A stretch of DNA of 64,000 nucleotides, taken from contig JALGQZ010000016.1 of NCBI GenBank assembly GCA_023105745.1, positions 26,343,154 to 26,407,153 of the forward strand, read 5' to 3'. This document shows positions 43,761 to 55,595 of this stretch, piece by piece. The notes beneath the pieces were generated by a model. The model had not been told where the DNA came from and ran no database searches. It saw only the letters and a list, made by a program, of their open reading frames with translations. A program made the position numbers and the translations under genes. Within the stretch, counting starts at the first letter, position 1; each line of letters opens with the position of its first letter. Origin of the DNA: Austropuccinia psidii (Eukaryota; Basidiomycota; Pucciniomycetes; Pucciniales; Sphaerophragmiaceae).

Positions 43761-45210
43761 CTATTCCTTGTTGGTTCCAATGGTAATGTGCCTATTTTTA
43801 CTGTTATAAATATCTATGCCATACATCCTCTGGTAGTCTGTTCCCAGTAAGAACCCTTGGATGTGGGCATCATTAAGCACTACAAACTCTGGGTTGAGTC
43901 TGGTATTACCCCACCTGTGGGGTATAATTATCTCTTTGATAATTGTACCGATGGAAGTCATCTTCCCTGAGGCACTCTTAAAGTTCTTTGCCTTGGTGGG
44001 CAAGAGCTGTTTTTCCAAATGTGGGAAGTGGTTGTTCAGATATTCTCTGGCCACTATGGAGCAGTGTGCTCCACTGTCAATGATTATTGGATGCTGAGCA
44101 TTGTCAATACAGACAGTCATTTTAGTGGCTGTCCCATGTATATATGCCATTCCTTTGGTTGGTGTAACCAGGAATGTTTGTGCACCTTGTGTGTGTTTGC
44201 ACAAGTTTTTATTGGCAGTATCCTGTGGCATGCCTGCTTCCAACTGTATGTCCTGAATTTCTAGTGAGGTTTCCTCTTGGTATTCTACTAGAAATTCCTC
44301 CTTTGAGTCTTGGCCATCATCAGATAGGTCTCTGATGGCATCACCCATAGAGTCTGATTCAGAATCCTCTGTTGGGGATTCCTCCTCTGGGACTTTCTCA
44401 ATGGCATAGACTTTTTTATTTGAGTTTGGACAGTTGTTGGCATAGTGGCCTGTTGAACCACAATTGTGACAACAAATTCTGTTCTTTGCCACTTTCGCCC
44501 CTCTTTCTTTGAGTTTGTCTTTAAACTCTACCCTGAAAGGTTGTTTCTCCTTGAAACTACTGCTCTTATATGGGGTGAATTTCCCTATATTAGTCCTTTT
44601 CCTTATGTCTTGTAAGGTATTGGCGATGTCATCTAGAGTGCAATTTTGGTTGCATCTGCATTTTACTGCATGCTCTAGCTCTCCTGGAAGTTGTGTCACA
44701 AGATTGTGATTCCTCATTTGGATGTTCATCTGAGGATCAGTGGCTTTACGTCTCTTAGACTGTCTAAGACACCACTTGTATGGATCTTTGTCCACAGAGT
44801 AGTTTTCACTGTCAAATGACATGGTCTTTTGCCATATCCAATTTCCATTGCTGTACTTTTGGATGATTTGACTCTTCACCAATGCAAATTCCTTCTGCCA
44901 TGGATTTCTTTCATTTCTGTGTACCATATACTAGCATGACCTTTAAATGCAGTATTCAATCTAGCAGTAATCCAGTAGTGTGGTATGCTTGGTACATCAA
45001 TGAAGTGCCCATCAATATTTTCTATGAGTTCCATATGATCATATTCTCCTGTTCCAGAGAATTTGGGCCAGCTTGAGGCCTTGGGAAGCTGTTTCAAGGC
45101 TTCCTTTTCTGAATAAGTCATACTATCTCCATCCTGTTATTGTGATGGAGATCTTGCCTTATTCATCAACATGGCATCGGGTTGATATGGATTATCCATA
45201 ACTTGGCCTT
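43761..45210 (-). pseudogene. B' capsid, zinc knuckle and protease segment, cut by D
   Basis: Frame 43761-44927 holds part of the capsid (LVTQLPGELEHAVKCRC), the uninterrupted sequence at which A is inserted in B (RTNIGKFTPYKSSSF), the zinc knuckle CHNCGSTGHYANNC, an acidic linker and protease IDSGAHCSIV. Upstream, 44876-45121 carries EYDHMELIENIDGHF and HASIWYTEMKEIHG. A one-base insertion near 44895 and a TAA near 45136 break the frame. D interrupts it at 45210. Confidence 0.9.
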
Positions 45211-46897
45211 TGTCACAACCACGTATTTTGACCCTCCTCCTTGATGGCGGCGGCAATCCAACCTGGAGCCAAGTTGGGGCCAATTGGCCATGTCACATCA
45301 TTTATGGCCAATTGACCCCTTTTGGGTGTTCCATGGCTCTTACGCCATAACCCATTCCATTGGCCACGTATGGCCTCCATCATCTTTTATGGCCTCAGGC
45401 CATACCCTGCGTCATTGGTCCTCTTGGCCAATTTCCACCTCACCAACCCCCAGGCCTCCATCACTGTTTTTGGGCCTGGGGGGTCCCTTTGTCTTCTAGG
45501 AGCTTCCAGGCCCCATGGCCACCCCTTTCATTATGGGGGTTTTGGCCTAAATGGCCTTTTTGGGCCATTTAGGCCCCCCACGGCTTCTACGGTCCATACG
45601 CCGCGGTCCGCGGTCCGTAGGCGGATTAGGCCCCTTTTGGCCTAATCCAATGAGGCCAAAAGGGGCCAAAGGGGGCAGCCACCTAGCCCCCAAGGCCAGG
45701 TGGGTCCCAAACCACAATTGGGCCCACCTGAGCCATTTTTGGCCACCAATCCCTTGGACCCAAATTGGACCAAAAACACCTTGGATCCATTTTTGGCCAT
45801 AAATCCCATAGGACCCATTTTTGGCCCTGGACCACCATGGCCTCTGGCAACCACCAGAGGCCACCAAATCATCTCAACAAGCATTTCCCTCAACTTAAGG
45901 AAGAATTTCTTCATTCCTCCATGCACCTCGTACTCAAGGTTGCAGGAGTGGTGCATATATGGTGTTATATACCATTATGCACCATTTTTGCTCAGCAATT
46001 CAATGGTGACGTTTTCAGGACCCAAATCAACCTTCTTAACTCAAGGTACCAAGATCCAACGCCCATTTCGAAGGAGAACCTTTGGACTCATCAGTTTGGT
46101 AATCCATGGCGGCAATCAGAAGACCATTCAAGGACTCCAATCACCTGGCTCAGCAGGAGTTGGGTTGGCAATTTCATTCAGGGTTATTCTAAGGGCAATT
46201 CTAAAAAGGTATTACATCTTTTCAATAAGTTGTCAAGGCATCAAGTATTTCAATACTCCTTGGACAACTCAATTGGTTCATACAGGCGGTAATCAATCAA
46301 CCTGTACGTACTTGGCCCAATTGGGCCAATTCATATGCTACTGTGGGAATCCAATCACACAGTTTCAAATTCAAGATGGCCAGAACTGTATTGGCCCGAT
46401 TCGGACAATACAGCCAGTGATCCAACTCCAGGATCAATCTTTCAGTTTTTCACATATAATGGCCACCTTTCAGCACCTGGGGACTTTTTCCCCAGTTAAT
46501 TAATATAGTGGATTTATTTTTATCCTTATTTTCTTTTACCTTATTAAAGTTAATACTGATAATCTTAAGTCAGTCATTCAGCACCCTTTTTCTTTTATTT
46601 CCTCGCCTGTCCAGTGGATATTGGTGGTCATATCCTTATACTAATTCCATTTCCTTTTCTGGCAGGTTGAAACAGTGAATTGAGGATTCACCTGGTTGGC
46701 TTCTTGGCTTTTGGCTTCTTTATTATCTTTGGCCATTGGCTTCATCTTTTCTTATCTCATCTTTTGGCATACTTGTTTTCTCCCATATTCTTTCTTAGAG
46801 AAAATTCATTCTTATTATTCTTTTATCTTTGGAGCCCTCCAAGTGAGTTCTTGATTCCTGAGTGCCAGGCCCTCTTCTTCCAAGAGCCCCTGTGACA
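45211..46897 (+). repeat. D 5' LTR
   Basis: TGTCACAACC to GTGACA, 1687 bp. The first 450 bp are rich in GGCC and GC, unlike the AT-rich surroundings, with a CGGTCCG-type short repeat near 45590-45620. An inverted repeat CTGTATTG and CAATACAG lies at 46386-46413. The primer segment lies at 46494-46507, directly after a CTGGGG-ACTTTTT-CCCCAG hairpin. Confidence 0.95.
46494..46507 (+). promoter_or_regulatory. D primer segment in the LTR
   Basis: AGTTAATTAATATA, perfect reverse complement of 46899-46912. Compared with C, base 11 is T instead of A, and the binding site carries the matching change. Confidence 0.7.
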
Positions 46898-46898
46898 T

Positions 46899-46912
46899 TA
46901 TATTAATTAACT
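46899..46912 (+). promoter_or_regulatory. D self-primer binding site
   Basis: TATATTAATTAACT begins one base after the 5' LTR, complementary to the LTR segment 46494-46507. Pairing can extend over a G-U and into the terminal CA of the LTR. Confidence 0.8.
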
Positions 46913-47530
46913 CATAATTCTTCTTCATTCATTCATTCTTTTATTCTTATATTTTAAATTCATTCATTCATTTCATCAAAATTATGATTCTTTAACGTTT
47001 TATGATCTTATGATTCTTCGTCACCTCTCAATTTTCTCTCATTCATTCTTCATTCTGAAAATTGAAGGCTGACCCATTTTTTATTTTTTGTTATCTTTTC
47101 AATCTCATTCTCAATCTTAATCAATCTATTTTTATCCATAATTCAGGCATTTTTTATCTTTGGTTCTCAAGTTATTCATCAGGTTATTCAGACACGTTCT
47201 TCATATCAGGATTCACTTTGATTTATTCCTCAAGAATTTTTGATTTTTTGGAAGAATTCACTTGAAAATTGATTTGATTTACTAATTTGACATAATTGAA
47301 ATTGACCTCAAGATAATTGATTTACCTGAAGATTTTGTTGATTTTGCTGATTATTCACATCAATATTTTTGACATAAATTGATTTTGACTCAAGAATTCA
47401 TTTTTATTGATTGATTTTTTCTGCAAGATTTTGATTTGATTTGATTTTGATTGATTGATTGATTGATTTATTGACTTCAAGATTCTCATTGATATTGATT
47501 TTTACTTCAAGACTCATTTGATTTGATTGA
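46913..47530 (+). other. D leader, quasi-repetitive
   Basis: T-rich leader with ATTCATTC and GATTGATTTGATTGATTG quasi-repeats and CTTCAAGA blocks, matching the character of the C leader. No gene seen. Confidence 0.7.
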
Positions 47531-48991
47531 TTGACGTATTTGAAGAATTTTGATTCATTGATTATCCAATTTCCTCAAGATTTGATTGTTGATTTTGTAC
47601 TTCAAGAAAATTTTGATTTTATTTCATTTATTTGGTTGATTATTCCTGAGCTCATTCCAGTTCAACATTCACCTCCAGCAAGACAGACTAGATCTCAGGC
47701 CAGAGCTCAAGCTGTTCTGACTCCAACTCCAAGGGCTCCTCTTGACGGTACCCCAGCAGTTTCTCAACTGAGGGCCAGATTGGACAGAGGACCCATTATG
47801 GAAGGAGCAGCACCATCCAGGAAGGAAGGAAGAGGGCCAAGAAGATCAATGTCTTTATCAGGAGTGGTTGGCGGATTCCCAGGATTTTCAAGAACCAGTC
47901 CCAAGGTTCAAGGTGAAGATGGTGAAGAGGAGGAGGAGAATTCTGTGGAAGAGGAAGAGTCTAATGGCACTGAGGCTGCTCCTGCTACTGTGGGAGCATC
48001 TGAGGGCACCAGAGGACCAACTCTAGCCCAGTCTGATCAGCCTGCCTCTCATCAGTCTGAACCGTCTTTATTGGCCATTATGCAGCAAATGACTCAGATT
48101 ATGGCCAATCTTCAAGCAGCTTCTTCTTCTGAATTATCAAGACCACCAGCCTTCAAGACTCCCTCTATGAAGGCTCCAGAATGCTTTGATGGGACTCATC
48201 CCTTCAAAGTCAGAAGCTTTATTCAATCTTGTCAACTCATCTTTCATAATGATCCGGCAAACTTCTCTCAAGACAGAAAGAAGGTTCTTTATGCCACTTC
48301 ATTCTTAGTTGGCAGGGCTGCAAAATGGATTGAGCCTTATCTTTCCAACCTCAATAATCAAGACTCAAATTATCTCCTCAATTCCTGGCCATTATTTGAA
48401 TCCCAATTGTTCACTTTATTTGGAGACCCAAATGAAGTTAGAAAAGCAGAAGCTGAATTGGATGGCCTTAGGATGAAAGAAGGTGGGCATGTTGCTTTGT
48501 GTATTGCCGACTTCAGGAGTTTGATTTCAAGAATTGGGGATTGGGGTGAAAGGGCTCTTATTCATCATTTCAGGAAGGGCTTGGCCTCCAGGATTCTGGA
48601 TCAATTGGCCTCCCATCCTTCAAACATTGATTCTCTTCAAGACTTAATGGACGTCAGCCTGGAACTTGATACCAGGTACCATGAGAGGTAGAAGGAAAAG
48701 AATCATCACCAAGAGAAGAAGCCTGAAGCCTCAAAACCTCACTCTTCTCATCATCAAGTTTCTTCAAGTTCAAGACCAAAGAAGAAATTTCATTCTCAAA
48801 AGCGGGACAAGCCCCATTCTTCATTGTTGAATAAGGACTTCAAGTTGAAAGGTTCTGAAAAGGAAAGAAGAATCAAGGAGGGTTTGTGTACCTATTGTGG
48901 TGGGAAGCATAGTCTTGAGTCCTGTGTCAAAAGGCCTCAAAACAAGCTTACCCAACCGTCAGGCAGTTTTCCCAGCCAGGGAAAAGCCTGA
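47531..48991 (+). pseudogene. gag: D gag (start lost, internal TAG)
   Basis: Homologous to C Gag throughout. The conserved start ATG is ATT at 47654-47656 (I-P-V-Q-H-S-P-P). There is an acidic stretch EDGEEEEENSVEEEES, then capsid ECFDGTHPFKVRSFIQSCQ, LFTLFGDPNEVRKAEAELDG and GDWGERALIHHF. A TAG at 48689-48691 replaces the Gln of HERQKEK. The frame then continues to the zinc knuckle CTYCGGKHSLESC and ends at TGA 48989-48991. Confidence 0.95.
48979..48985 (+). promoter_or_regulatory. D gag-pol -1 frameshift site (G GGA AAA)
   Basis: Codons CAG GGA AAA GCC TGA, identical in layout to C. The -1 frame leads directly into the D pol frame. Confidence 0.8.
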
Positions 48992-49005
48992 GTGAAGATC
49001 ATGTT

Positions 49006-52000
49006 GTGTTCAATGGTCTTCACAGTTTTCCTTCCAGAGCACAATTGTGCATTCTGAATACTGGTGTCAAGAATTCTCTCAAATTCTTTGTTTTCTCTTC
49101 TCTTTCTGATGTTTTTTACAGTATTCTCATTGATTCTGGTGCTACACACTCATTCATTGCAAAGCAGTTTGTTCACAAGTACTCATTGACTACGTCAGAA
49201 CTTCCAGAGAAGATTCCTCTTATCATTTTGGACTCCTCTGAGTCCCCTTCCTTATTTGTGACTCACCATACTAAATATATGGTTGAGCTCCCTTCCTTCC
49301 CAAGCTTTGAATGGGATTTTTTAGTCATTGATACTCCCAAGGGAGAAGACCTCATATTGGGCTTTGACTTTCTCAATCATTTTAATCCTTCTATTGATTG
49401 GAGGCAAGGGCTGATCACCTTTAATACTGATCAAAAGGACTATTCTGATCCTTCCAATTCCTTCCGTAATGACTCTTCTTCTGCCAAATCATGTGCAGCT
49501 CTGGTTGGTGATTCTAGAACACCATCAGTTCCATCTTCTGTCCATATTCCTTCCCTTAATTCCCATCTGTCATTACCATCATCTGGAGATGAAGTCTTCA
49601 AAGAGATTCAAGATGTTGGGGAAGATAATTCTGTATCTTCACTTCATCTCTTCTTTGGGAATATGGACCTTCCTCCTTCATCTTATCATGACTCCCTGGA
49701 GGAGTTGTGGGATGAAGAGGAAGAGCCAGAAGAAGTAGAAACCGTGATGAAGGTTGTTCCCTCTGTTTATCACCAATACTTGGATGTATTCTCCAAGGTG
49801 AAGGCAGAGAAACTTCCTCCTCACCGTGCCTGTGATCATCATATTGAACTGGAGGGGTCTCTACCTCCAGTTGGGGTGATCTACTCTTTATCCAAACAAG
49901 AGTCAGATACACTCAGGGCCTACATTTCAGAGAATGTAGAGAAAGGTTTCATCCGGCCAAGCTCCTCCTCAACAGGAGCACCTGTCCTCTTTGTTAAAAA
50001 GAAAGATGGTGGCCTCCGTTTGTGTGTTGATTACCGCAAACTCAATGCTGTCACTAGGAAGAACAAATATCCTGTTCCTCCTATGAACCAGCTTCTTAAT
50101 GTCTTTAATTGTTCTTCTATCTTCTCCAAGATTGATTTGGGTGGTGCATATAACCTGCTCAGAATCAAGGAGGGTGATGAACATTTGACATGCTTCAGAA
50201 CTAAATATGGCAGTTTTGAGTACTTGGTTATGCCATTTGGGCTCACCAATGCTCCTGCCTCTTTTCAGAATCTTGTCAATGATATATTCCAAGATCTTCT
50301 TGATGTTTTTGTTGTGGTCTATTTGGATGACATTATGGTCTTTTCCAAATCTGAGGAGGAACATGTCACCCATGTGTCCACTGTTCTCTCCAGACTCAGA
50401 GCCAATAACCTTTTTGCCAAGGCTTCTAAATGCCTTTTTCATGTTTCTAGTGTAGAATATCTTGGTTATGTTGTTTCTTCTGAAGGCCTCAAGATGGACC
50501 AAGCAAAAGTCCAGCAGATCCTTAATTGGCCTCCTCCAAGAAACCTCAAGGCTCTTCAATCCTTCCTTGGCTTTGCCAACTTCTACCGCCATTTCATCAA
50601 GAATTATTCAAAGAAAATCAGTTCACTCACCAGTTTCCTCAAGAAAGATTCCTGTTTCCCCCTCAATGAGGAAGCTCTTAGCCAGTTTCATCAACTCAAA
50701 GAGGCCTTCACTACCGCTCCAATCCTTCTCTACCCACCATTGTAGAGACCGATGCATCCAATTATGCTTTGGGTGCTGTACTGAGTCAGGTCTCTGACTC
50801 AGGAAAACATCCCATTGCATTTGACAGCTGCAAGCTTATTCCACCAGAACTCAACTATGAAATTCATGACAAGGAACTCCTTGGTATAGTCTGGGCTCTC
50901 AAGCGCTGGAGGGCTTTTCTTCTTTCTCTGTCCTCTCCTTTTGAGGTTCTCACCGATCACAGTCCCCTTCAATACTTCATGTCCTCAAAAGTACTCACTC
51001 GCCGTCAAGCCCGCTGGGCTGAATTCTTATCTGAATTTCATTTTTCAATCGCTTACCGCCCTGGCCGCCTAGCAACTCTTCCAGATGCCTTATCACGTCG
51101 GGACGACGTCTATCCGGAGAGGGGGGAGGATTTCATCAGCAAGAATCCAATGAATTTTCAACAACTCATTAAGCAAGATGAAGTTCAACCCTCAAAGTTT
51201 TTTACAGTCAAGGTGGATTCTTTTTCAAATTTGATTGATTCAATTCAGAAGAAATTATGGCAAGACCCTCAGTACAGAAGTATCCTTCAAGATTTGGGTA
51301 AAGGTAAATCCATTCAGGATTACTCTCTTGACTCCTCTTCAAAGATCGGGTGGTGGTCCCAAATGACTGCACAATCCAACTCAGCATTCTTCAAAAGTGA
51401 CATGACTCTCCTCTAGCTGGACACCCTGGACAAGAGAAGACTCTAAAACTTGTCAAGCGGGATTTCCACTGGTCGGGAATGACTCAATTCATCAAGTATT
51501 ATGTCTCATCCTGTCAACAGTGTTCAAGAAACAAGAATATCCACCATAAGAAGTTTGGACTCCTCAAACCTCTTCCAATTCCAAATGGTCCTTGGATTTG
51601 TCTCTCAATGGATTTCATCACTCAACTGCCCCTGTCCAATTCTTTTGACTCAATTCTTGTCATAGTGGACAGATTCTCAAAAATGGCGGTTTTTATTCCA
51701 ACAATGTCTTCAATAACTTCTTTGGATTTGGCCCATTTATTCATCAAGAATATCTTCTCAAAGCATGGCCTTCCTTCAAGCATTGTCAGTGATAGAGGTC
51801 CCCTTTTTGTTTCTTCCTTCTGGACCAATCTTTGTCAGCAGCTCAAGATTTCAAGAGACTTGTCAACTGCTTACCATCCAGAAACTGATGGACAGACAGA
51901 GAGGGTAAATCAGATACTAGAACAGTATCTTTGGATGTATGTCAGTTATCATCAAGATGATTGGAACACCTGGCTCCCTCTGGCTGAATTTGCCTACAAT

Positions 52001-52675
52001 AACTCTGACCACTCTTCAACCAAGCAATCACCGTTTTTCACTGTTTATGGAAGAGATCCTCAATTTGATTCAGTTCACATCACTCAAGATACTCCTGCTG
52101 GAACGTTATCAACAAAAATCCAATCAGTACAGCAAGATGTCAAGAGAGAACTTGAAGCTTCCATAAACCGGTTTAAGAGGTATGCAGATAAAAGTAGAGC
52201 AAGTCCACCTGTTTTCAATCCTGGTGACATGGTATGGCTTTCTTCCAAGAATATCAAATCAACTAGACCCACCAAAAAACTGTCTGAAAGATGGTTGGGT
52301 CCCTTTCCAATCTTGAAGAAAGTCAGTACTCATGCTTACCACCTCAAGCTTCCATCTCAATGGAAATCCATCCACCCAGTCTTCCATATCTCACTCTTGG
52401 AACCAGTCAAGACATCAACAATCCCAAATCGGCATCAAGAGCCTCCTCCGCCAATCATTATTGAAGAAGAAGAGGAATGGGAAGTCTCTCAAGTACTGGA
52501 TTCAAAGCTCAAGAGAAGAAAATTATGGTATCTGGTGGAATGGAAAGGTTTCAGTCAAGATTCAGAAGGATCCACATGGGAACCAGCTGAAAACCTCAAG
52601 AATTGTCCTGAACTTGTCAAAGATTTTCATTCGTTATATCCTGACAAGCCAGGACCCATTTCTTCAATGGCTTGA
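49006..52675 (+). pseudogene. pol: D pol (PR-RT-RNase H-IN-chromodomain), frameshifted
   Basis: Frame 49006-50745 carries protease IDSGATHSFIAKQF and RT (LRLCVDYRKLNAVTRK, YLDD, GYVVSSEGLKMD). A 16-bp deletion near 50727 shifts the frame. 50769-51416 carries RNase H (IHDKELLGIVWALKRW, LTDHSPLQYFM, LPDALSRRDD). A further deletion near 51335 and later changes break the zinc region. 51479-52675 carries integrase with CQQCSRNK, SMDFITQLP (Asp intact, unlike C), VSDRG and TDGQTERVNQ, and the chromodomain LWYLVEWKGF with STWEP. Each domain is recognisable but no full protein can be made. Confidence 0.95.
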
Positions 52676-53478
52676 ATTTTTATGGTGCTTGGTGGGGAGA
52701 GGAATTACCAAAAGTAAATCCCACTCCTGGTATGCACCTTTAGGGGTATTCTACTCTTCTGTGTTGTAAGCATCACCTTGGCCACTCTGTGAGCACTTTT
52801 CAATTTGGACACAGACTTCTTGGCCCGGCTTTCAACATCCAAATTCGAAATTTATGGCCATTTACACTTGGGCAAATGGACCATTCCTTTTTTATTCTCC
52901 TTCCCAAGACTTTATTCTTTCAACACATTCATTTATCAAGATCTTTCTTATTCATGGCACTGGCGGGAGTGGCAACTACTAAAAGAAAGTTCCTCTCCTG
53001 GTGTGCACTTCCCTGAGGGGTCTACAATCTGTCAAAACATCACCTTGGCCACTCTGTGAGCACCTGGCATCAAATTCTTTTATCCAGGTCCTTGGTCGCT
53101 TTCAAAATCAATTGTCGTAATCCGTGATGAAGATTGGATTCCTCCTCAAATTTCATTTTCTTTATTTTTTCTGTTTTCTCTCTTTATATCTGTTTCCTTT
53201 TCTCTTTTACTCTTTATATTCTTTTAAAATTTCTTTTCTTATAACTCTTTAACGCCAAAATCTTTATGTCAAATCATGTCTTCAACTTTGTCAAAGCCAA
53301 ATGTCAAGAGAAGATCAAGTCAACCTCAATTCAAATGCCAACAAGCTTATCAGTTCAATTCTTCTTTTCAAGATTCAATACCTCTGGAATCCTTATGTCA
53401 AATCCGTCTCATTAGCCTCAACAGGCCTCTACCCTACCTTGGTGCTCAGGAGTTCACCATTCAAGGTAGGGGGGGTAC
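52676..53478 (+). other. D 3' untranslated region with duplicated module and polypurine tract
   Basis: About 800 bp after pol. The TTATGGTGCTTGGTGGGGA, TGGTATGCACC and CACCTTGGCCACTCTGTGAGCA module occurs at 52679-52800 and again in part at about 52958-53066. It ends in AAGGTAGGGGGGG (53463-53475), the polypurine tract before the 3' LTR. Short frames here are not supported. Confidence 0.8.
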
Positions 53479-55207
53479 TGTCACAACCACGTATTTTGAC
53501 CCTCCTCCTTGATGGCGGCGGCAATCCAACCTGGAGCCAAGTTGGGGCCAATTGGCCATGTCACATCATTTATGGCCAATTGACCCCTTTTGGGTGTTCC
53601 ATGGCTCTTACGCCATAACCCATTCCATTGGCCACGTATGGCCTCAGGCCATACCCTGCATCATTGGTCTTCTTGGCCAATTTCCACCTCACCAACCCCC
53701 AGGCCTCCATCACTGTTTTTGGGCCTGGGGGGTCCCTTTGTCTTCTAGGAGCTTCCAGGCCCCATGGCCACCTTCATTGGTTTCCTGGCCACCCCTTTCA
53801 TTATGGGGGTTTTGGCCTAAATGGCCTTTTTGGGCCATTTAGGCCCCCCACGGCTTCTACGGTCCGTGGGCCGTAATACGCGGTCCACGGTCCGTAAGCC
53901 GCGGTCCGTAGGCGGATTAGGCCCCTTTTGGCCTAATCCAATGAGGCCAAAAGGGGCAAAAGGGGGCAGCCACCTAGCCCTCAAGGCCAGGTGGGTCCCA
54001 AACCACAGTTGGGCCCACCTGAGCCATTTTTGGCCACCAATCCCTTGGACCCAAATTGGACCAAAAACACCTTGGATCCATTTTTGGCCATAAATCCCGT
54101 AGGACCAATTTTTGGCCCTGGACCACCATGGACCAACTTCACCGTCATGGCCTCTGGCAACCACCAGAGGCCCCCAAATCATCTCATCAAGCATTTCCCT
54201 CAACTTAAGGAAGAATTGCTTCATTCCTCCATGCACCTCGTACTCAAGGTTGCAGGAGTGGTGCATATATGGTGTTATATACCATTATGCACCATTTTTG
54301 CTCAGCAATTCAATGGTGACGTTTTCAGGACCCAAATCAACCTTCTTAACTCAAGGTACCAAGATCCAACGCCCATTTCGAAGGAGAACCTTTGGACTCA
54401 TCAGTTTGGTAATCCATGGCGGCAATCAGAAGACCATTCAAGGACTCCAATCACCTGGCTCAGCAGGAGTTGGGTTGGCAATTTCATTCAGGGTTATTCT
54501 AAGGGCAATTCTAAAAAGGTATTACATCTTTTCAATAAGTTGTCAAGGCATCAAGTATTTCAATACTCCTTGGACAACTCAATTGGTTCATACAGGCGGT
54601 AATCAATCAACCTGTACGTACTTGGCCCAATTGGGCCAATTCATATGCTACTGTGGGAATCCAATCACACAGTTTCAAATTCAAGATGGCCAGAACTGTA
54701 TTGGCCCGATTGGGACAATACAGCCGGTGATCCAACTCCAGGATCAAGCTTTCAGTTTTTCACATATACTGGCCACCTTTCAGCACCTGGGGACTTTTTC
54801 CCCAGTTAATTAATATAGTGGATTTATTTTTATCCTTATTTTCTTTTACCTTATTAAAGTTAATACTGATAATCTTAAGTCAGTCATTCAGCACCCTTTT
54901 TCTTTTATTTCCTCGCCTGTCCAGTGGATATTGGTGGTCATATCCTTATACTAATTCCATTTCCTTTTCTGGCAGGTTGAAACAGTGAATTGAGGATTCA
55001 CCTGGTTGGCTTCTTGGCTTTTGGCTTCTTTATTATCTTTGGCCATTGGCTTCATCTTTTCTTATCTCATCTTTTGGCATACTTGTTTTCTCCCATATTC
55101 TTTCTTAGAGAAAATTCATTCTTATTATTCTTTTATCTTTGGAGCCCTCCAAGTGGGTTCTTGATTCCTGAGTGCCAGGCCCTCTTCTTCCAAGAGCCCC
55201 TGTGACA
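53479..55207 (+). repeat. D 3' LTR
   Basis: 1729 bp, same as the 5' LTR except for a few substitutions and several short indels in the GC-rich first 700 bp: a missing 22-bp piece after ATGGCCTC, an extra piece after CCATGGCCACC, a longer CGGTCCG repeat and an extra ACCAACTTCACCGTC piece. Beyond about 54240 the two LTRs are almost identical. Confidence 0.95.
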
Positions 55208-55595
55208 GCCTTTTGGTTGGGGCTTGAAGCTATGGTACACATTAAACAATTTGTTTATGTCTTGATCCAGACAATCCCTGTCCGTTTTGCTTTGGTGTTG
55301 TTCTTCAAAGACTAGATTCAGTCTTTTGTTAGTTTCTTCGGAGGCTTTGCTCAATTGAGCATGTCCTTCTTGAAGATTTTTAACTATTTTTTCCATGGAG
55401 GCTTGTAATTTTTCATCCTCTCATGGCTGGCTTCAAGTTCTGCAAACTGCTTTGCAGATTGCTCAGCATATTGGGACAATTGTAATCACAGTGTATCACT
55501 GTTGATGTTACCCTCAGAAGTGACAATGTTATGTTCAGTCTGAGTGGGGGTAATGTTTCTATTACTAGGACTACTGATTCCAGAGTGGTTTACAG
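55208..55595 (-). pseudogene. B' gag fragment after D
   Basis: Minus-strand continuation of the B' Gag-Pol frame: 55208-55396 has KNLQEGHAQLSKASEETNKRLNLVFEEQ and DRDCLDQDINKLFN. Matches 10390-10615 of B. Further upstream the frame is interrupted around 55410-55590. Confidence 0.85.

Larger units (their letters stand above)
45211..55207 (+). mobile_element. D : chromovirus-type element inserted in gag of B'
   Basis: 9997 bp, LTRs of 1687 and 1729 bp, perfect duplication GCCTT (45206-45210 and 55208-55212). Same gene plan as C (gag, slippery site, pol with chromodomain, duplicated 3' module, self-primer). The LTRs share only their end portions with C. Gag has lost its start ATG and carries TAG, and pol has at least two frame-disrupting deletions, so D is defective. 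Confidence 0.95.

Noticed and set aside
45547..46503. Open frames in the D LTRs (for example 45700-46503 and its copy at 54112-54813)
   Set aside because: They are shared by both LTRs simply because the LTRs are copies. Composition is Trp/Pro/Gly-rich from GGCC text, with no start context or domain.
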